NCBI GenBank assembly: GCA_046351595.1
Contig: JAXLYE010000002.1
Span: forward strand, 868,001-932,000
Direction of reading: 5' to 3'
Source: JAXLYE01 sp046351595
GTDB lineage: Bacteria; Myxococcota_A; Polyangia; Palsa-1104; JAEUJZ01
DNA: 64,000 bases
Shown here piece after piece: positions 8,303 through 16,837 of this stretch (position 1 is the first letter of the stretch; each line of letters starts with the position of its first letter). The translations under genes were made by a program, and so were the position numbers. The notes under the pieces are model-generated. The model saw only the letters and a list, made by a program, of their open reading frames with translations, was not told where the DNA came from and made no database searches.

Positions 8303-9634
8303 CTAAAGCTGCGCCGTGTTCTCCAGCCCGAGGGCGCGCGCGCAGGCCGCGACCGCGTCGGTGACGGCCTCGTGCACGGCGCGGTTGAGCGGCGAGGGCA
8401 CGACCTCGCCGGGCTGGGCGTGGGCGGCGATGGCCTCGGCGGCGGCGATGAACATCTGCGGGTGGATGGTGCGGCTGCGGGTGCGCAGCGCGCCCTTGAA
8501 CAGGCCCGGGAAGGACAGCGCGTTGTTGATCGAGGTGCCGTCGGCGGCGTAGGCGGCACCGGCCGCGCGCGCGACGTCGGGGTCGATCTCGGGGTAGGGG
8601 TTCGACAGCGCGAAGATCACCTGGCCGCGCCGCACCTGCTCGGGCTTGATCAGGCCGACCTTGCCGGTGGTGCAGACGACGATCTCGGCCTCGCGCAGGA
8701 TCTGGTCGAGGTCCGCGGCCTTGGCGCCGGCCTCGGTCAGCGGCGCGACGGCCTCGGCGTTGCGGTCGGTGACCAGGACCTCGCCGACACCGTACGAGAG
8801 GGCCAGCCGGGCGATGGCGCTGCCGGCGGCGCCCAGGCCGACCTGGCCCATCTTCGAGCGCTTGAGCTCGAGACCGGTGATGCGACAGGCGTTGATGATC
8901 GCGGCCAGCGTCACCACCGCGGTGCCGTGCTGGTCGTCGTGCATGACCGGCTTGTTCAGGCGGCGCTTGAGCTCGTTCTCGATCTTGAAGCACTCGGGGA
9001 TGCGGATGTCCTCGAGGTGGATGCCGCCGAAGCTGCGCGACACCTTGACCACGGTCTCGATGAACTCGTCGGCGTCGAGCGTGTCGACGAGGATCGGCGT
9101 CGCCGAGATGCCGGTGAACTTGTCGTACAGGACCGCCTTGCCCTCCATCACCGGCAGGCTGCCGAGCGGCCCGATGTTGCCCAGGCCGAGCACGCGTGAG
9201 CCGTTGGTGAAGATGCCGACCGAGTTGCCGAGGCCCGTCAGGTCGAAGGCGCGCTCGGGCTGGTCGGCGATGGCGCGGGCGACGCGGGCGACGCCGGGCG
9301 TATAGATGTAGCGCAGGTCGCCGAGCTGCTTGAGCTCGATGCGGCTCGCCATGTGGATCTTGCCGCCGCGGTGGCAGTCGAAGACCCGGTCCTTGACCGC
9401 GAGCACCTCGGCCCCGTCGGTGGCGGCGATGGCGGCGATCACGCGCTCGGTGTGCTGGTCGGTCTCGGTCTCGACGGTGATGTCGCGCGTCGAGAGCCCC
9501 TCGGCCATGTGCACGGTGGTGATCTCACCGATGAGCGCGCCCTCCTGCGCGATCACGGTGGCCAGCCGCGCGAGCTGGCCCGGCCGGTGGCGGCTGCGCA
9601 CCCTTAGCACGGTGTCGATTCTGTAGTTGGCCAT
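8303..9634 (-). CDS. malic enzyme with N-terminal ACT domain
   Basis: Oxidatively decarboxylates malate to pyruvate with NAD or NADP as acceptor (443 aa, cytoplasmic). Residues 1-85 form an ACT-type regulatory domain (RIDTVLRVRSRHRPGQLARL...), suggesting allosteric control by a small molecule. The catalytic part shows YTPGV (Y111), EGKAVLYDKF (K166), the metal-binding segment MHDDQHGTA (D233/D234) and the dinucleotide loop GLGAAGSA (266-273). The frame stays open upstream for another 130 codons, but ATG 9634 gives the expected ACT start and follows an AGAGG; the extension lies in the scarred intergenic region and is rejected. It is the short bacterial form, not fused to a phosphotransacetylase domain. 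Cofactor preference cannot be read with confidence. Confidence 0.92.
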   Translation of the reverse strand: MANYRIDTVLRVRSRHRPGQLARLATVIAQEGALIGEITTVHMAEGLSTRDITVETETDQHTERVIAAIAATDGAEVLAVKDRVFDCHRGGKIHMASRIELKQLGDLRYIYTPGVARVARAIADQPERAFDLTGLGNSVGIFTNGSRVLGLGNIGPLGSLPVMEGKAVLYDKFTGISATPILVDTLDADEFIETVVKVSRSFGGIHLEDIRIPECFKIENELKRRLNKPVMHDDQHGTAVVTLAAIINACRITGLELKRSKMGQVGLGAAGSAIARLALSYGVGEVLVTDRNAEAVAPLTEAGAKAADLDQILREAEIVVCTTGKVGLIKPEQVRRGQVIFALSNPYPEIDPDVARAAGAAYAADGTSINNALSFPGLFKGALRTRSRTIHPQMFIAAAEAIAAHAQPGEVVPSPLNRAVHEAVTDAVAACARALGLENTAQL

Positions 9635-9884
9635 GCCTCTGCACTTTACTCCCAGTGGCCGGCGCTTTTCGAGACGGTCGCGGCCCGGAGGCGCCTTCAG
9701 GGACAGCCGGGTGCCCGCGTGCCCGGAGCCGATCGCCGGCCAGCCGGATGAGGTGGCCGCGCAGGCAGGTTGGGCGGCCGCACAAGCAGACAGGTGGCGG
9801 CGCACACGGCGCGACCCGACCTCCTGGCGCAGAAGACGCGCCCTCGGGGTCCGCCTCGCCACTTCTCGTACGGAGGGAGATCGC

Positions 9885-10250
9885 ATGCGCTCTGCGGTTC
9901 CCTCCCACCTCCATCCCAGAGGCGACGTGACTGCGGACGCGGACATCATCAGACCGCGGCGAGCGGTCGGATGCGCCCGGGTTTCTACCGAGATGCAACG
10001 TGCGAATAAGCGCTCTCTGGACACGCAGACAGTAGCGCTTGAACCGTACCGGGGGACGCGGGACAGACTCCTTCCCGGGGCAGCGCTGGCCAGGATTCCG
10101 TTTGTGTTCTTCGCAGAGCGCGACCAGACAGAGTCAGACAGAGTCAGACAGAGAGGAGGATCATCCTGTGAGGCAGGTCGCGGATGGCGAGAGGGTGCGA
10201 GGAGAGGAATCAGATCACACTGTCTGCCCGGTGTCGTTACACAAGGGTGA
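9885..10250 (+). pseudogene. truncated serine recombinase N-terminus
   Basis: ATG 9885 follows a strong GGAGGGAG Shine-Dalgarno and opens a 121-codon frame. Its residues ~29-55 (PRRAVGCARVSTEMQR followed by SLDTQ) match the start of large serine recombinases, where the Ser in ARVST is the catalytic nucleophile. After about residue 55 the similarity stops and the frame runs through low-complexity sequence, including the 10-bp repeat at 10125-10154, to a stop. There is no room for the rest of the catalytic or DNA-binding domains, so this is a decayed fragment of a mobile element or phage integrase. No terminal inverted repeats were recognised nearby. Confidence 0.55.
10125..10154. repeat. 10-bp tandem repeat
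   Basis: Three copies of CAGACAGAGT (the last base of the third differs) in the tail of the truncated recombinase frame. The unit is not a multiple of three, consistent with non-coding sequence. Confidence 0.85.
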
Positions 10251-10385
10251 CAGGCGTAACGAGTGAGTACGGAGGACTGAGCGATTCCAGGTGAGGCTCT
10301 CGGACGGCCGCCAGCCGGCTGTCAGAAACCTGCGGAGCAGACGGCACATGGCTTGCTCTTCTCAGCGGCTACAGGGAGGCATCTC

Positions 10386-10532
10386 ATGAGTAGGCACAGC
10401 GAGCTCGCGCAGACCGGACCGCGCGCCGGATCGCACAGGAGAGAGCTCCAGAGCAAGCCCGACGCCGGCCTGAATCGCCCGGGGTTCATGAGAGCGGATC
10501 GCCCCGCGCCGCAGCTCCGGTGTGAGCTGTGA
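10386..10532 (+). CDS. small 48-aa ORF coupled to the STAS-like gene
   Basis: ATG 10386 lies 7 bases after GGGAGG and starts a 48-codon frame with a basic, hydrophilic product and no membrane segment. Its TGA (10530-10532) overlaps the ATG of the next gene as TGATG, the usual geometry of translational coupling. The product matches nothing I know. It may be a real small protein or a leader that sets translation of the downstream gene; the Shine-Dalgarno and the stop-start overlap are the support. Confidence 0.45.
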   Translation: MSRHSELAQTGPRAGSHRRELQSKPDAGLNRPGFMRADRPAPQLRCEL

Positions 10533-10957
10533 TGCGGGTGCGATGGAAGATCGGGCGTCACGAGCTGGCTCTGGAGGAGCCCGACATCGTGCTCGTCACG
10601 ATCCTCGGCGATGTCTCCGAGGACGAGGCGGTCGAGCTCCTGACCACGTCCGATCGCTGTGCCAAAGAACGTGATCACCAGTTCTGGCTGGTGGACGTAA
10701 GCCAGCTGGGACACATCTACCCGGGAGCTCGACGGACCGCCGCGAACTGGAAGCTGTCTTCATCGCACTGGGGGACCGTGGCCTTCGGCGCCGGCTTCAT
10801 GCAGCGGCTGCTGGCGCGCATGCTCAGGGGGGCGGCCATGGCCCTGCGCGGTGAGGTAGAGACCGTGGTCCTGTTCGCGCTGGAAGAGGAGGCCCGTGCA
10901 TGGATCACGCAGGAGCGGCGGCGCAGGCTGTCCGCGCGCGAGCCGGGAGCGACGTAA
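10532..10957 (+). CDS. STAS/SEC14-like (SpoIIAA-type) protein
   Basis: A 141-aa soluble protein. The order of elements fits the SpoIIAA-like/STAS fold of small myxobacterial proteins: strand DIVLVTILGDVSEDEA, helix, strand FWLVDVSQLGHI, a helix with Trp, then VAFGAGFMQRLLARMLR and a last strand VETVVLFALEEEARAWI. Such proteins are usually seen as anti-anti-sigma-like or lipid-binding partners, but no phosphorylatable Ser is obvious here and no sigma factor or anti-sigma kinase is adjacent. ATG 10532 is chosen because it overlaps the upstream stop (TGATG); GTG 10529 is in frame just before it. Confidence 0.6.
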   Translation: MRVRWKIGRHELALEEPDIVLVTILGDVSEDEAVELLTTSDRCAKERDHQFWLVDVSQLGHIYPGARRTAANWKLSSSHWGTVAFGAGFMQRLLARMLRGAAMALRGEVETVVLFALEEEARAWITQERRRRLSAREPGAT

Positions 10958-10978
10958 CGAGACGCAGCGAGACGCAGC

Positions 10979-11023
10979 GGATGCAACGGAGGTAACGGAT
11001 GCAACGGATGCAACGGATGTAAC
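10979..11023. repeat. 9-bp tandem repeat
   Basis: Five units of GGATGCAAC or close variants, just after the STAS-like gene, preceded by two copies of GAGACGCAGC. It lies between genes, ahead of the protease operon. No protein is assigned to it. Confidence 0.85.
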
Positions 11024-11227
11024 GATCGGCGGCCTGCGCGATGCGCCGCACCGCGCGGCAGGCCCGCCGAGCGCGCGCAGTCGCGCCGATTCATGAGGCA
11101 TCCCGGTCGGTTCTGTTTTCGCGCACGGCGGGTCGCGCCTGTTTTATGCTCCTAGCGCGTTACTGGCTGCACACCGGCGCGGGCGACCCCGGTGTGCGCC
11201 CGCTGCGCTGGTGCGGAGGGACACACC

Positions 11228-12484
11228 GTGAGCAACCGTCGACTTGCAGGCCGCGCCGTGGTGCGTGGATCGGCCGCCGCCCTGGCCGCGGCGGCAGCGG
11301 CCGCGGGCGCCGTCTACGCACAGCCGGTGCCGCCGCCGCCGCCGATGGCGCCGCCGCCGCCGCGCATGGCGCCGCCGCCGCGCATGGCGCCGCCGCCGAT
11401 GTCCCCGCCGCCGGCTGCTCCGGCCGCACGCGCCCCTGCCGCGGCCCCAGCGAGCGTCGCCGAGACACCCGTCGCGGGCGCGCCGCCGTGCCGCGGGGTG
11501 CGCGTCGGTACGCTGTGTTTCTCTCCGGTGTCGCAGAAGACCCTGCAGTTTGCGGAGCTGGACGACTACTGCGCGGAACTGGGAATGAAGGTTCCCGGAA
11601 TCGCGGAGTACCGCTACGCCATGCCGCGAGCGCAGCCCGGCCTCTTCCCGCCGCGCGAGAGCATCTGGATGTCCGAGGCCTGGCAGTACAACCGCAACCT
11701 CGAGGAGCTGGGCAGCGCCGTCGTCTGGTACGGACCCGGGCAGTGGAACAGCGGGCCGATGAGCGCCACCGCGCGGCTGCGCGTCGCGTGTGTCGATCGG
11801 CTGCTCGAGGCCAAGGCGACGCTGCTCCGGCAGCACTACGTCGGCATCCCGAAGGAGCGCCTGGCGCAGCTGGCCCGGACCTCGACCCAGCGCGATCCGA
11901 TGTGGTGCTGGGCCGCGGTGGCGCAGATGATCCTCGCGCTGCGCGGGCAGAGCCTGAGCCAGGATGACATCGTCCGGGCCGCGCTCGGGGATGCGAGCGG
12001 CAAGGGCGTCTCTTCAGCGGAGCTGGCGCGGCGGCTGCAAAGCGTCGGGATCGCGGCGGTCGAAGATCGCTCCGTGCCCAAAGAGGGCGTGAAGTTCAAG
12101 ACGTCGACCGACGGCAAGACCTGGCAGCCGATGAAGGCCTACAACCCGCTGGGCGAGGCCGAGGCCGCGGACAACATCGACAGCCGCCAGCTCGCGCTCG
12201 AGCTCCTGGACGGCACGGTCTACATCCTGGCCTACGGAACCGGCACGAGCCGCGCCCACGCTGTCCTGCTTGTAGGGCTGGATGTGTCCGTGGCGCCGGA
12301 TGACTTCAGCGAGATCTCCCGCTTTCAGATCGCCCGGTACAGTCATAAGATCGCGATCGCAAAGTACCATGTGATAAACCCGTGGCCCGGCAAGGGCTAC
12401 CAGGTGCTCTCTCCGGACGAGCTCCAGGAGCTCGTGAAGTGGAAGGTGAACATGCAGCAGCGGACGCCCCATGGCCCTTTCTGA
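11228..12484 (+). CDS. exported papain-like (C39-type) cysteine protease
   Basis: A 418-aa protein with a signal peptide (Ala-rich core, likely cut after AQ near residue 32), a Pro/Met-rich linker (33-80), a Cys-containing middle domain (88-190) and a C-terminal papain-like peptidase domain. Catalytic elements are Q221 and C227 in QRDPMWCWAA, H344 in SRAHAVLLVG and N384 in YHVINPWPG, the Cys-His-Asn order of bacterial papain-like/C39 enzymes. The middle domain (MSEAWQYN, VVWYG, RVACV) looks like a small disulfide-bearing module. GTG 11228 follows GGAGGG at good distance, so the longer frame from 11192 is not used. It overlaps the next gene by 14 bases and heads a three-gene exported/membrane operon. 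Possible roles are peptide processing or a secreted attack enzyme; the substrate is unknown. Confidence 0.8.
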   Translation: MSNRRLAGRAVVRGSAAALAAAAAAAGAVYAQPVPPPPPMAPPPPRMAPPPRMAPPPMSPPPAAPAARAPAAAPASVAETPVAGAPPCRGVRVGTLCFSPVSQKTLQFAELDDYCAELGMKVPGIAEYRYAMPRAQPGLFPPRESIWMSEAWQYNRNLEELGSAVVWYGPGQWNSGPMSATARLRVACVDRLLEAKATLLRQHYVGIPKERLAQLARTSTQRDPMWCWAAVAQMILALRGQSLSQDDIVRAALGDASGKGVSSAELARRLQSVGIAAVEDRSVPKEGVKFKTSTDGKTWQPMKAYNPLGEAEAADNIDSRQLALELLDGTVYILAYGTGTSRAHAVLLVGLDVSVAPDDFSEISRFQIARYSHKIAIAKYHVINPWPGKGYQVLSPDELQELVKWKVNMQQRTPHGPF

Positions 12485-13340
12485 TCCGCTGGAGCCGGCC
12501 CCGTCGGCCGCTCGTCCCGACGCTGCCATCGAGGCCAGGCCGCCGCTGCCCCGCGCCGAGACGGCGCCGCCGGCTGCTCCGCCAACTGCGCCGGCGACTG
12601 CTCCGGCGGTCGCGCTGACTGTTGCCGCACCTGCCGCGCCCGCGGCTGCGACAGCACCTTCCGGATCGTCTACATACTCTGGCGCTGCGGTGTCTGTTCC
12701 GGACTCCGCGGCTCCGCAGCGCAGTGCGTCGCGGCAGCCCCTGTTCAGCCGACAGCTGTTTGCCGTCGTGACCCTTTTGCTCGCCTTCCAGCTGGTGCTG
12801 CTCGTCGGCAACCTGTGGTTCCAGCTGCGCAACTACACCACGGGAATCGCGCTGGCCGAGCAGTCCGGTGCGACGTCGGACGCGGTGTCCCTGATCCTCA
12901 TCTACTCGCGCGCCTGGGACTTTGCGGTGACCAAGACCTCGGCGCTGTTCCTGGGCTTCATGGTCATCTACACGGGCGCGCTCTACGTCCTGCGCTCGGC
13001 GGATACCGCCTACGAGATCAGCCTCACGCAGGGCGCGCAGCTCGGCGCCACGCTCAAGTCGTCCTCGCCGGGGCTGGCGATGATCGGGCTGGGCTCGGCG
13101 CTGGTGGCGCTGGTGCTCCACAACAAGTCCGAGGTCGGGTTCCAGATCAGCACCGGCCCGGCCGCATCCGGGATCCAAGCGACCAGCTCCTCGGCCGCCG
13201 CCGCCTCCTCCTCCTCCTCGGTGAGCGAGCCGCCGCGCGCGCGCCCGACCGAGCCGCCCGTGCGCGCCCCGGCCGCGCCGGACGGCGGGGTCCTTCCGCC
13301 GGAGGATCGCCGCATCCCAAAGCTCTTGGATCCGCGCTGA
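12471..13340 (+). CDS. three-span membrane protein with Ala/Pro and Ser-rich tails
   Basis: A 289-aa protein of no family I recognise. Residues 1-90 are a long Ala/Pro/Thr-rich region, then come three hydrophobic segments: VVTLLLAFQLVLLVGNLWF (~98-116), ALFLGFMVIYTGALYVL (~158-175) and LAMIGLGSALVALVL (~203-217). A Ser run and a Pro-rich C-terminus follow. Its start lies inside the end of the protease gene (14-base overlap), so the two are translationally coupled and probably function together, for example as an inner-membrane partner of the exported protease. The disordered tails could reach partners on either side of the membrane. Confidence 0.7.
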   Translation: MALSDPLEPAPSAARPDAAIEARPPLPRAETAPPAAPPTAPATAPAVALTVAAPAAPAAATAPSGSSTYSGAAVSVPDSAAPQRSASRQPLFSRQLFAVVTLLLAFQLVLLVGNLWFQLRNYTTGIALAEQSGATSDAVSLILIYSRAWDFAVTKTSALFLGFMVIYTGALYVLRSADTAYEISLTQGAQLGATLKSSSPGLAMIGLGSALVALVLHNKSEVGFQISTGPAASGIQATSSSAAAASSSSSVSEPPRARPTEPPVRAPAAPDGGVLPPEDRRIPKLLDPR

Positions 13341-13383
13341 CTCCGCTTTGCAGAGCGATCGATTTCACAGTTCAGGAGTCTGC

Positions 13384-13977
13384 ATGAACAGAGCCTATTT
13401 TTTGACTGCCGCGATCTCCCTATGTGCCGTCCGTGCGCACGCCAAGGACGTGCCTGTGCCGCCGGCCGAGTACCGCATGTTCAACGTGTACGCCAGCCGC
13501 GGCCACGAGAAGCAGTGCGTCGCCCTCACCAGCGCCAAGGAGCTCGTGGCCCGCTTCACCGCGCTCGGCGTGAACAAGCCCGAAGCCGTCCTCGGCCTGA
13601 TCGATCCGCCGGTTGACTGGCAGCAGTCCGCGGTGCTGCTCTTGTACCAGCCGGACCCGCCTCCCGATGTCGTGCCCAAGGTCCGCGCGCTGCTGAAGGA
13701 TGTGAACCGCGAGAAGCTCACGGTCCTGTTCCGCTACGCCGATCCCAACGCGCCCGAGCCAGGTCCGCCCGCGCCCGAGTCGGCGCAGGCCGAGCCGAAC
13801 AAGCCACGTCCCGCCCCCGCCGGTTTCGCCGCAGGCTTCACCTTGAAGGCCTACACCGTCGGGACGGACGACACCCGCGACCGCGCCGGCTTCCGCAGCC
13901 CGCTGCTCCTGGTGGTCATCCCGAGCTACAGCTTCCTGCGCAACAAGCCGACGCTCGAGTGCACGCAGAAGCTGTAG
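13384..13977 (+). CDS. secreted protein of unknown function
   Basis: A 197-aa protein with a clear signal peptide (MNRAYFLTAAISLCAV, cleavage after AHA). The mature part begins with a VPPAEYRMFNVYASRGHEKQ segment and shows two more beta-rich pieces (SAVLLLYQPDPP and LTVLFRYADPN) around a Pro/Glu-rich linker. Two Cys remain (C39-region and near the C-terminus), possibly a disulfide. I do not recognise a family. ATG 13384 follows CAGGAG; the frame is open further upstream but the signal peptide fixes the start. It lies 43 bases after the membrane-protein gene, as third gene of the exported-protease unit. Confidence 0.7.
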   Translation: MNRAYFLTAAISLCAVRAHAKDVPVPPAEYRMFNVYASRGHEKQCVALTSAKELVARFTALGVNKPEAVLGLIDPPVDWQQSAVLLLYQPDPPPDVVPKVRALLKDVNREKLTVLFRYADPNAPEPGPPAPESAQAEPNKPRPAPAGFAAGFTLKAYTVGTDDTRDRAGFRSPLLLVVIPSYSFLRNKPTLECTQKL

Positions 13978-14635
13978 GCGACCCCTCCCGATCCGTACTC
14001 CGTCTCGCTTCTCTTACTGCCCCAGAGTGAACAACAGAGTGTGCGCTGCGCCCTGCCCGTCCTCCTTGATATCGCGCATCGCAGGGGGTCGATCGCTCAT
14101 CCGGGAGAGCGCGCAAGGCGTGCGGAACGGTCCCGTTGTCACCACCCGGCTGTAGCGCCCGAGCCTACCTGGCCCCGCGGAGCGATCCGCCGAGCCTCCC
14201 AGACGCTCCGTTCCGCGCTGTGCTGGCGGGCAAGACCGCTGACGCCTAGACGGCCCGGATCGGCGGCGCCGGGCAGAGGGTGCGTGTCATTCGCCGCGGG
14301 CGTTCCGGGCTGCGGCGACGCGACGGCTCTCCGGCGGATTCTTGCTCACCTGGACCGAGCTGTATGGGCACCGGGGCTGCCCGGGTCCGCCCGGGTCCGC
14401 CCCGCTCCGACGGCTCCCTGGCGCCCCGCTCCGTCGGGCTCTACCGGCAGGCTGCTGCCTCGCCCGGGTTCCCCATCAAGCGCAAAGGCCGACCGGGCTC
14501 GAGCCCGTGTCCCGGTCCGGGGCCAGGGCCTCTCTGCGCCACCGTCTGGAAACGAAAACTGCGGCGGCGGGGCGTCGGGGGCTCCTCTTTCCCCGGAAAT
14601 CAGGGCAAGATCAAAGGCTAGGCCAGCCTGTCCAG
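13978..14635. other. 658-bp intergenic region
   Basis: No convincing gene, RNA or hairpin terminator was found. The frame upstream of the kinase start is open but has codon use unlike a protein and no Shine-Dalgarno. The 5' part (13980-14060) is less G+C-rich than its surroundings. Promoters for the kinase gene should lie here, but no hexamer pair stands out. Confidence 0.6.
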
Positions 14636-16828
14636 ATGGGTCTTGTACGCCAGTGCCCCGAGTGCGGGAAGCAGTACCCGAGCAAGGCACGCTTCTGCCG
14701 CAAAGACGGCGCCAAGCTCGTCGAGGCGTCGCTCGAGGACCCGTCGGACAGCGCGATTGACGCCGAGTCGCTGATCGAGGCGTCGCAGGTGGGTCCGGCA
14801 CCGGGCGGGACGCCGCCGCGCACGACGCCGGCGCTGCCGGGGCTGCCGTCGCGGCTGGGCGGCGCCAAGCCGGGTCCGGCGGCGGCCAAGGACAAGGATC
14901 CCGTCGTCTCGACCGTGCGCGAGATCGCCAAGCCTGCCGCCGGCGGTCGTGATCCCGAGCGCGGCCCGGCGCGGTCCGACAAGCTCCTGTCGCTCGGTGA
15001 CCTCGCGACCGTACCCGACGAGCCCGAGAGCCAGAAGGTGACCCTCGCGGAGCCCGGCCTCGCCCCCGATCGCGCCGCCGAGCTGCCGCACGTGCCGACG
15101 AGCATCCGCCGCGCCCCGGCGCACAAGGACCCGCTTCGTGAGCTCCCGCGCGAGGCCCCGCGCGATCTCCCCCGCGAGGCTCCTCGCGATCCCCCGCGGG
15201 ATCCAATGATCGGTCGCATCGTCGCCGGCCGGTTCCAGCTCGAGCAGTTCCTCGGCTCCGGCGCGACCGGCGTGGTCTACCGCGCCACGCACAAGGCGCT
15301 GAACCGGCCCATGGCGGTCAAGCTCCTGAAGCGCGAGCTGATCTGGGACGAGCGGTCGCTCTTGCGCTTCTTGCGCGAGGCGCGCGCCTGCAGCGTCATG
15401 GACCACGCCAACATCGTCTACCTGTACGACTATGGCCGCGACGACGGCGGCGAGCCGTACCTGGTGATGGAGTATGTCGACGGCGTGACGCTGCACGCCG
15501 CGATCCAGCAGTCCCCGACGGGCACGCTGCTGGTCGAGCGGGTGGTGCCGATCCTCCTGCAGGTCGCGCGGGCGCTCGCGCACGCGCACCACAAGGGCGT
15601 CGTGCACCGCGACATCAAGCCCGAGAACATCGTGCTGACGCGGCAGAACGAGCAGGACGACTGGGTCAAGGTGCTCGACTTCGGCGTGGCGCGCATCGTC
15701 GGTCACCAGCCGATCACCGGCCACGGCCAGGTCACCGGCACCGCCGAGTTCATCGCGCCCGAGACGCTGGCTGAGGACGATCAGGTGGCGCCGCCCGTCG
15801 ACCTGTACGCGCTCGGCATCATCTTCCACGAGGCGCTGGTCGGTCGGCCGCCGTTCACCGGGCCGCTCGACGTGGTGCTGCACCAGCACCTGATGGCGGT
15901 GCCGCCGCTGCTCTCGGAGCGCTGCGGCGATCCGTCGCTGCCGCTCGACCTCGACCTGGTCGTCGCGCGCCTGCTCGAGAAGGATCCGACGCACCGGCCG
16001 ACCGCGGCCGAGCTGGTCGTCGAGCTCGAGCAGATCATGGCGCAGCTCAACCGCCTCGCCGCCGAGCCGGCGCCGCTGTCCGAGCACGCCACGCAGCGGC
16101 TGACCGTGTACCAGCGGCCGACCTCGATCCTTCTGCCGGCCGAGCGCAAGACCTCGACGGTCGATCGCTCGGGGCGGCGCACGCAGCTCGTCGACCGCCA
16201 GTCGTGGCCGACGCAGCTCTTGCCGCACCTCGTGCACCAGGCGCCGACGCGCTGGCAGCCCGGGCGCGCCGCCGATCCGGCGGACGCCAAGCGCGAGCGC
16301 GACAGCGCGCAGCTTTACGAGCAGGCGAGCGCGCTGGCCGCGCTGATCTGGCCGGGCGGCTGGCCGCAGGCGCTCAGCAACCTGCGCGGCCACCTCGCGG
16401 ACTGCGACCGCGTCGAGCAGGAGCTCGAGGAGCAGCTGCGGGTGCTGGAGAAGCACCAGCGCGAGCAGGCGCAGGTCAAGGAGCGCCACCAGCAGCTGCG
16501 GCAGGGCATCATCGAGCTCAGCGAGCGGCTGCAGACGGATCACAGCCTGGGGGCGGCGGAGCGCGAGCGGCTGCTCACCGAGCTCGAGGAGCTGGAGCGC
16601 GGCTTCTTCGCCACCGAGGCGCGCTGGCGCGGCCAGTCGGAGGCGCTGCCCGAGCCGCTGCGCCAGCGCCTGATCGAGGTGCGCGGCGACCGCCAGCGGG
16701 CGCGGGCGCTGTTCGCGCGGCTCATGGTCGAGATGCCGTGCCCGCCGGTGCTGGCCGCCGAGCGCGAGCGCGTCATCGAGCTGCTCAAGCAGTTCGAGGC
16801 GGCCGACAAGGCGCAGCCATCGCAGTAG
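14636..16828 (+). CDS. zinc-ribbon Ser/Thr protein kinase with coiled-coil tail
   Basis: A 730-aa cytoplasmic kinase. Residues 5-28 form a zinc-ribbon-like head (CPECGKQYPSKARFCRKDG; C7, C10, C21), followed by a disordered Pro/Arg/Asp-rich linker to ~190. The Hanks-type kinase domain (191-470) has the loop LGSGATGVVYRA, K229, the HRDIKPEN catalytic loop (D326) and DFG (D348), all intact. The C-terminus (~540-730) is Leu/Glu/Gln/Arg-rich and should form a long coiled coil; no membrane span is seen, unlike PASTA kinases. ATG 14636 is set by the zinc-ribbon head. The metallophosphatase gene starts 9 bases after the stop and is probably cotranscribed. The coil suggests oligomerisation or docking of substrates. 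Confidence 0.88.
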   Translation: MGLVRQCPECGKQYPSKARFCRKDGAKLVEASLEDPSDSAIDAESLIEASQVGPAPGGTPPRTTPALPGLPSRLGGAKPGPAAAKDKDPVVSTVREIAKPAAGGRDPERGPARSDKLLSLGDLATVPDEPESQKVTLAEPGLAPDRAAELPHVPTSIRRAPAHKDPLRELPREAPRDLPREAPRDPPRDPMIGRIVAGRFQLEQFLGSGATGVVYRATHKALNRPMAVKLLKRELIWDERSLLRFLREARACSVMDHANIVYLYDYGRDDGGEPYLVMEYVDGVTLHAAIQQSPTGTLLVERVVPILLQVARALAHAHHKGVVHRDIKPENIVLTRQNEQDDWVKVLDFGVARIVGHQPITGHGQVTGTAEFIAPETLAEDDQVAPPVDLYALGIIFHEALVGRPPFTGPLDVVLHQHLMAVPPLLSERCGDPSLPLDLDLVVARLLEKDPTHRPTAAELVVELEQIMAQLNRLAAEPAPLSEHATQRLTVYQRPTSILLPAERKTSTVDRSGRRTQLVDRQSWPTQLLPHLVHQAPTRWQPGRAADPADAKRERDSAQLYEQASALAALIWPGGWPQALSNLRGHLADCDRVEQELEEQLRVLEKHQREQAQVKERHQQLRQGIIELSERLQTDHSLGAAERERLLTELEELERGFFATEARWRGQSEALPEPLRQRLIEVRGDRQRARALFARLMVEMPCPPVLAAERERVIELLKQFEAADKAQPSQ

Positions 16829-16837
16829 GCGCGTTCG

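Noticed and set aside
9635..10024. 130-residue N-terminal extension of the malic enzyme
   Set aside because: It precedes a canonical ACT-domain start, overlaps the recombinase remnant on the other strand and has no protein-like composition.
13978..14635. tRNA or other RNA gene in the large gap before the zinc-ribbon kinase
   Set aside because: No T-loop or acceptor pairing was found, and GC-rich stems there occur at random frequency.
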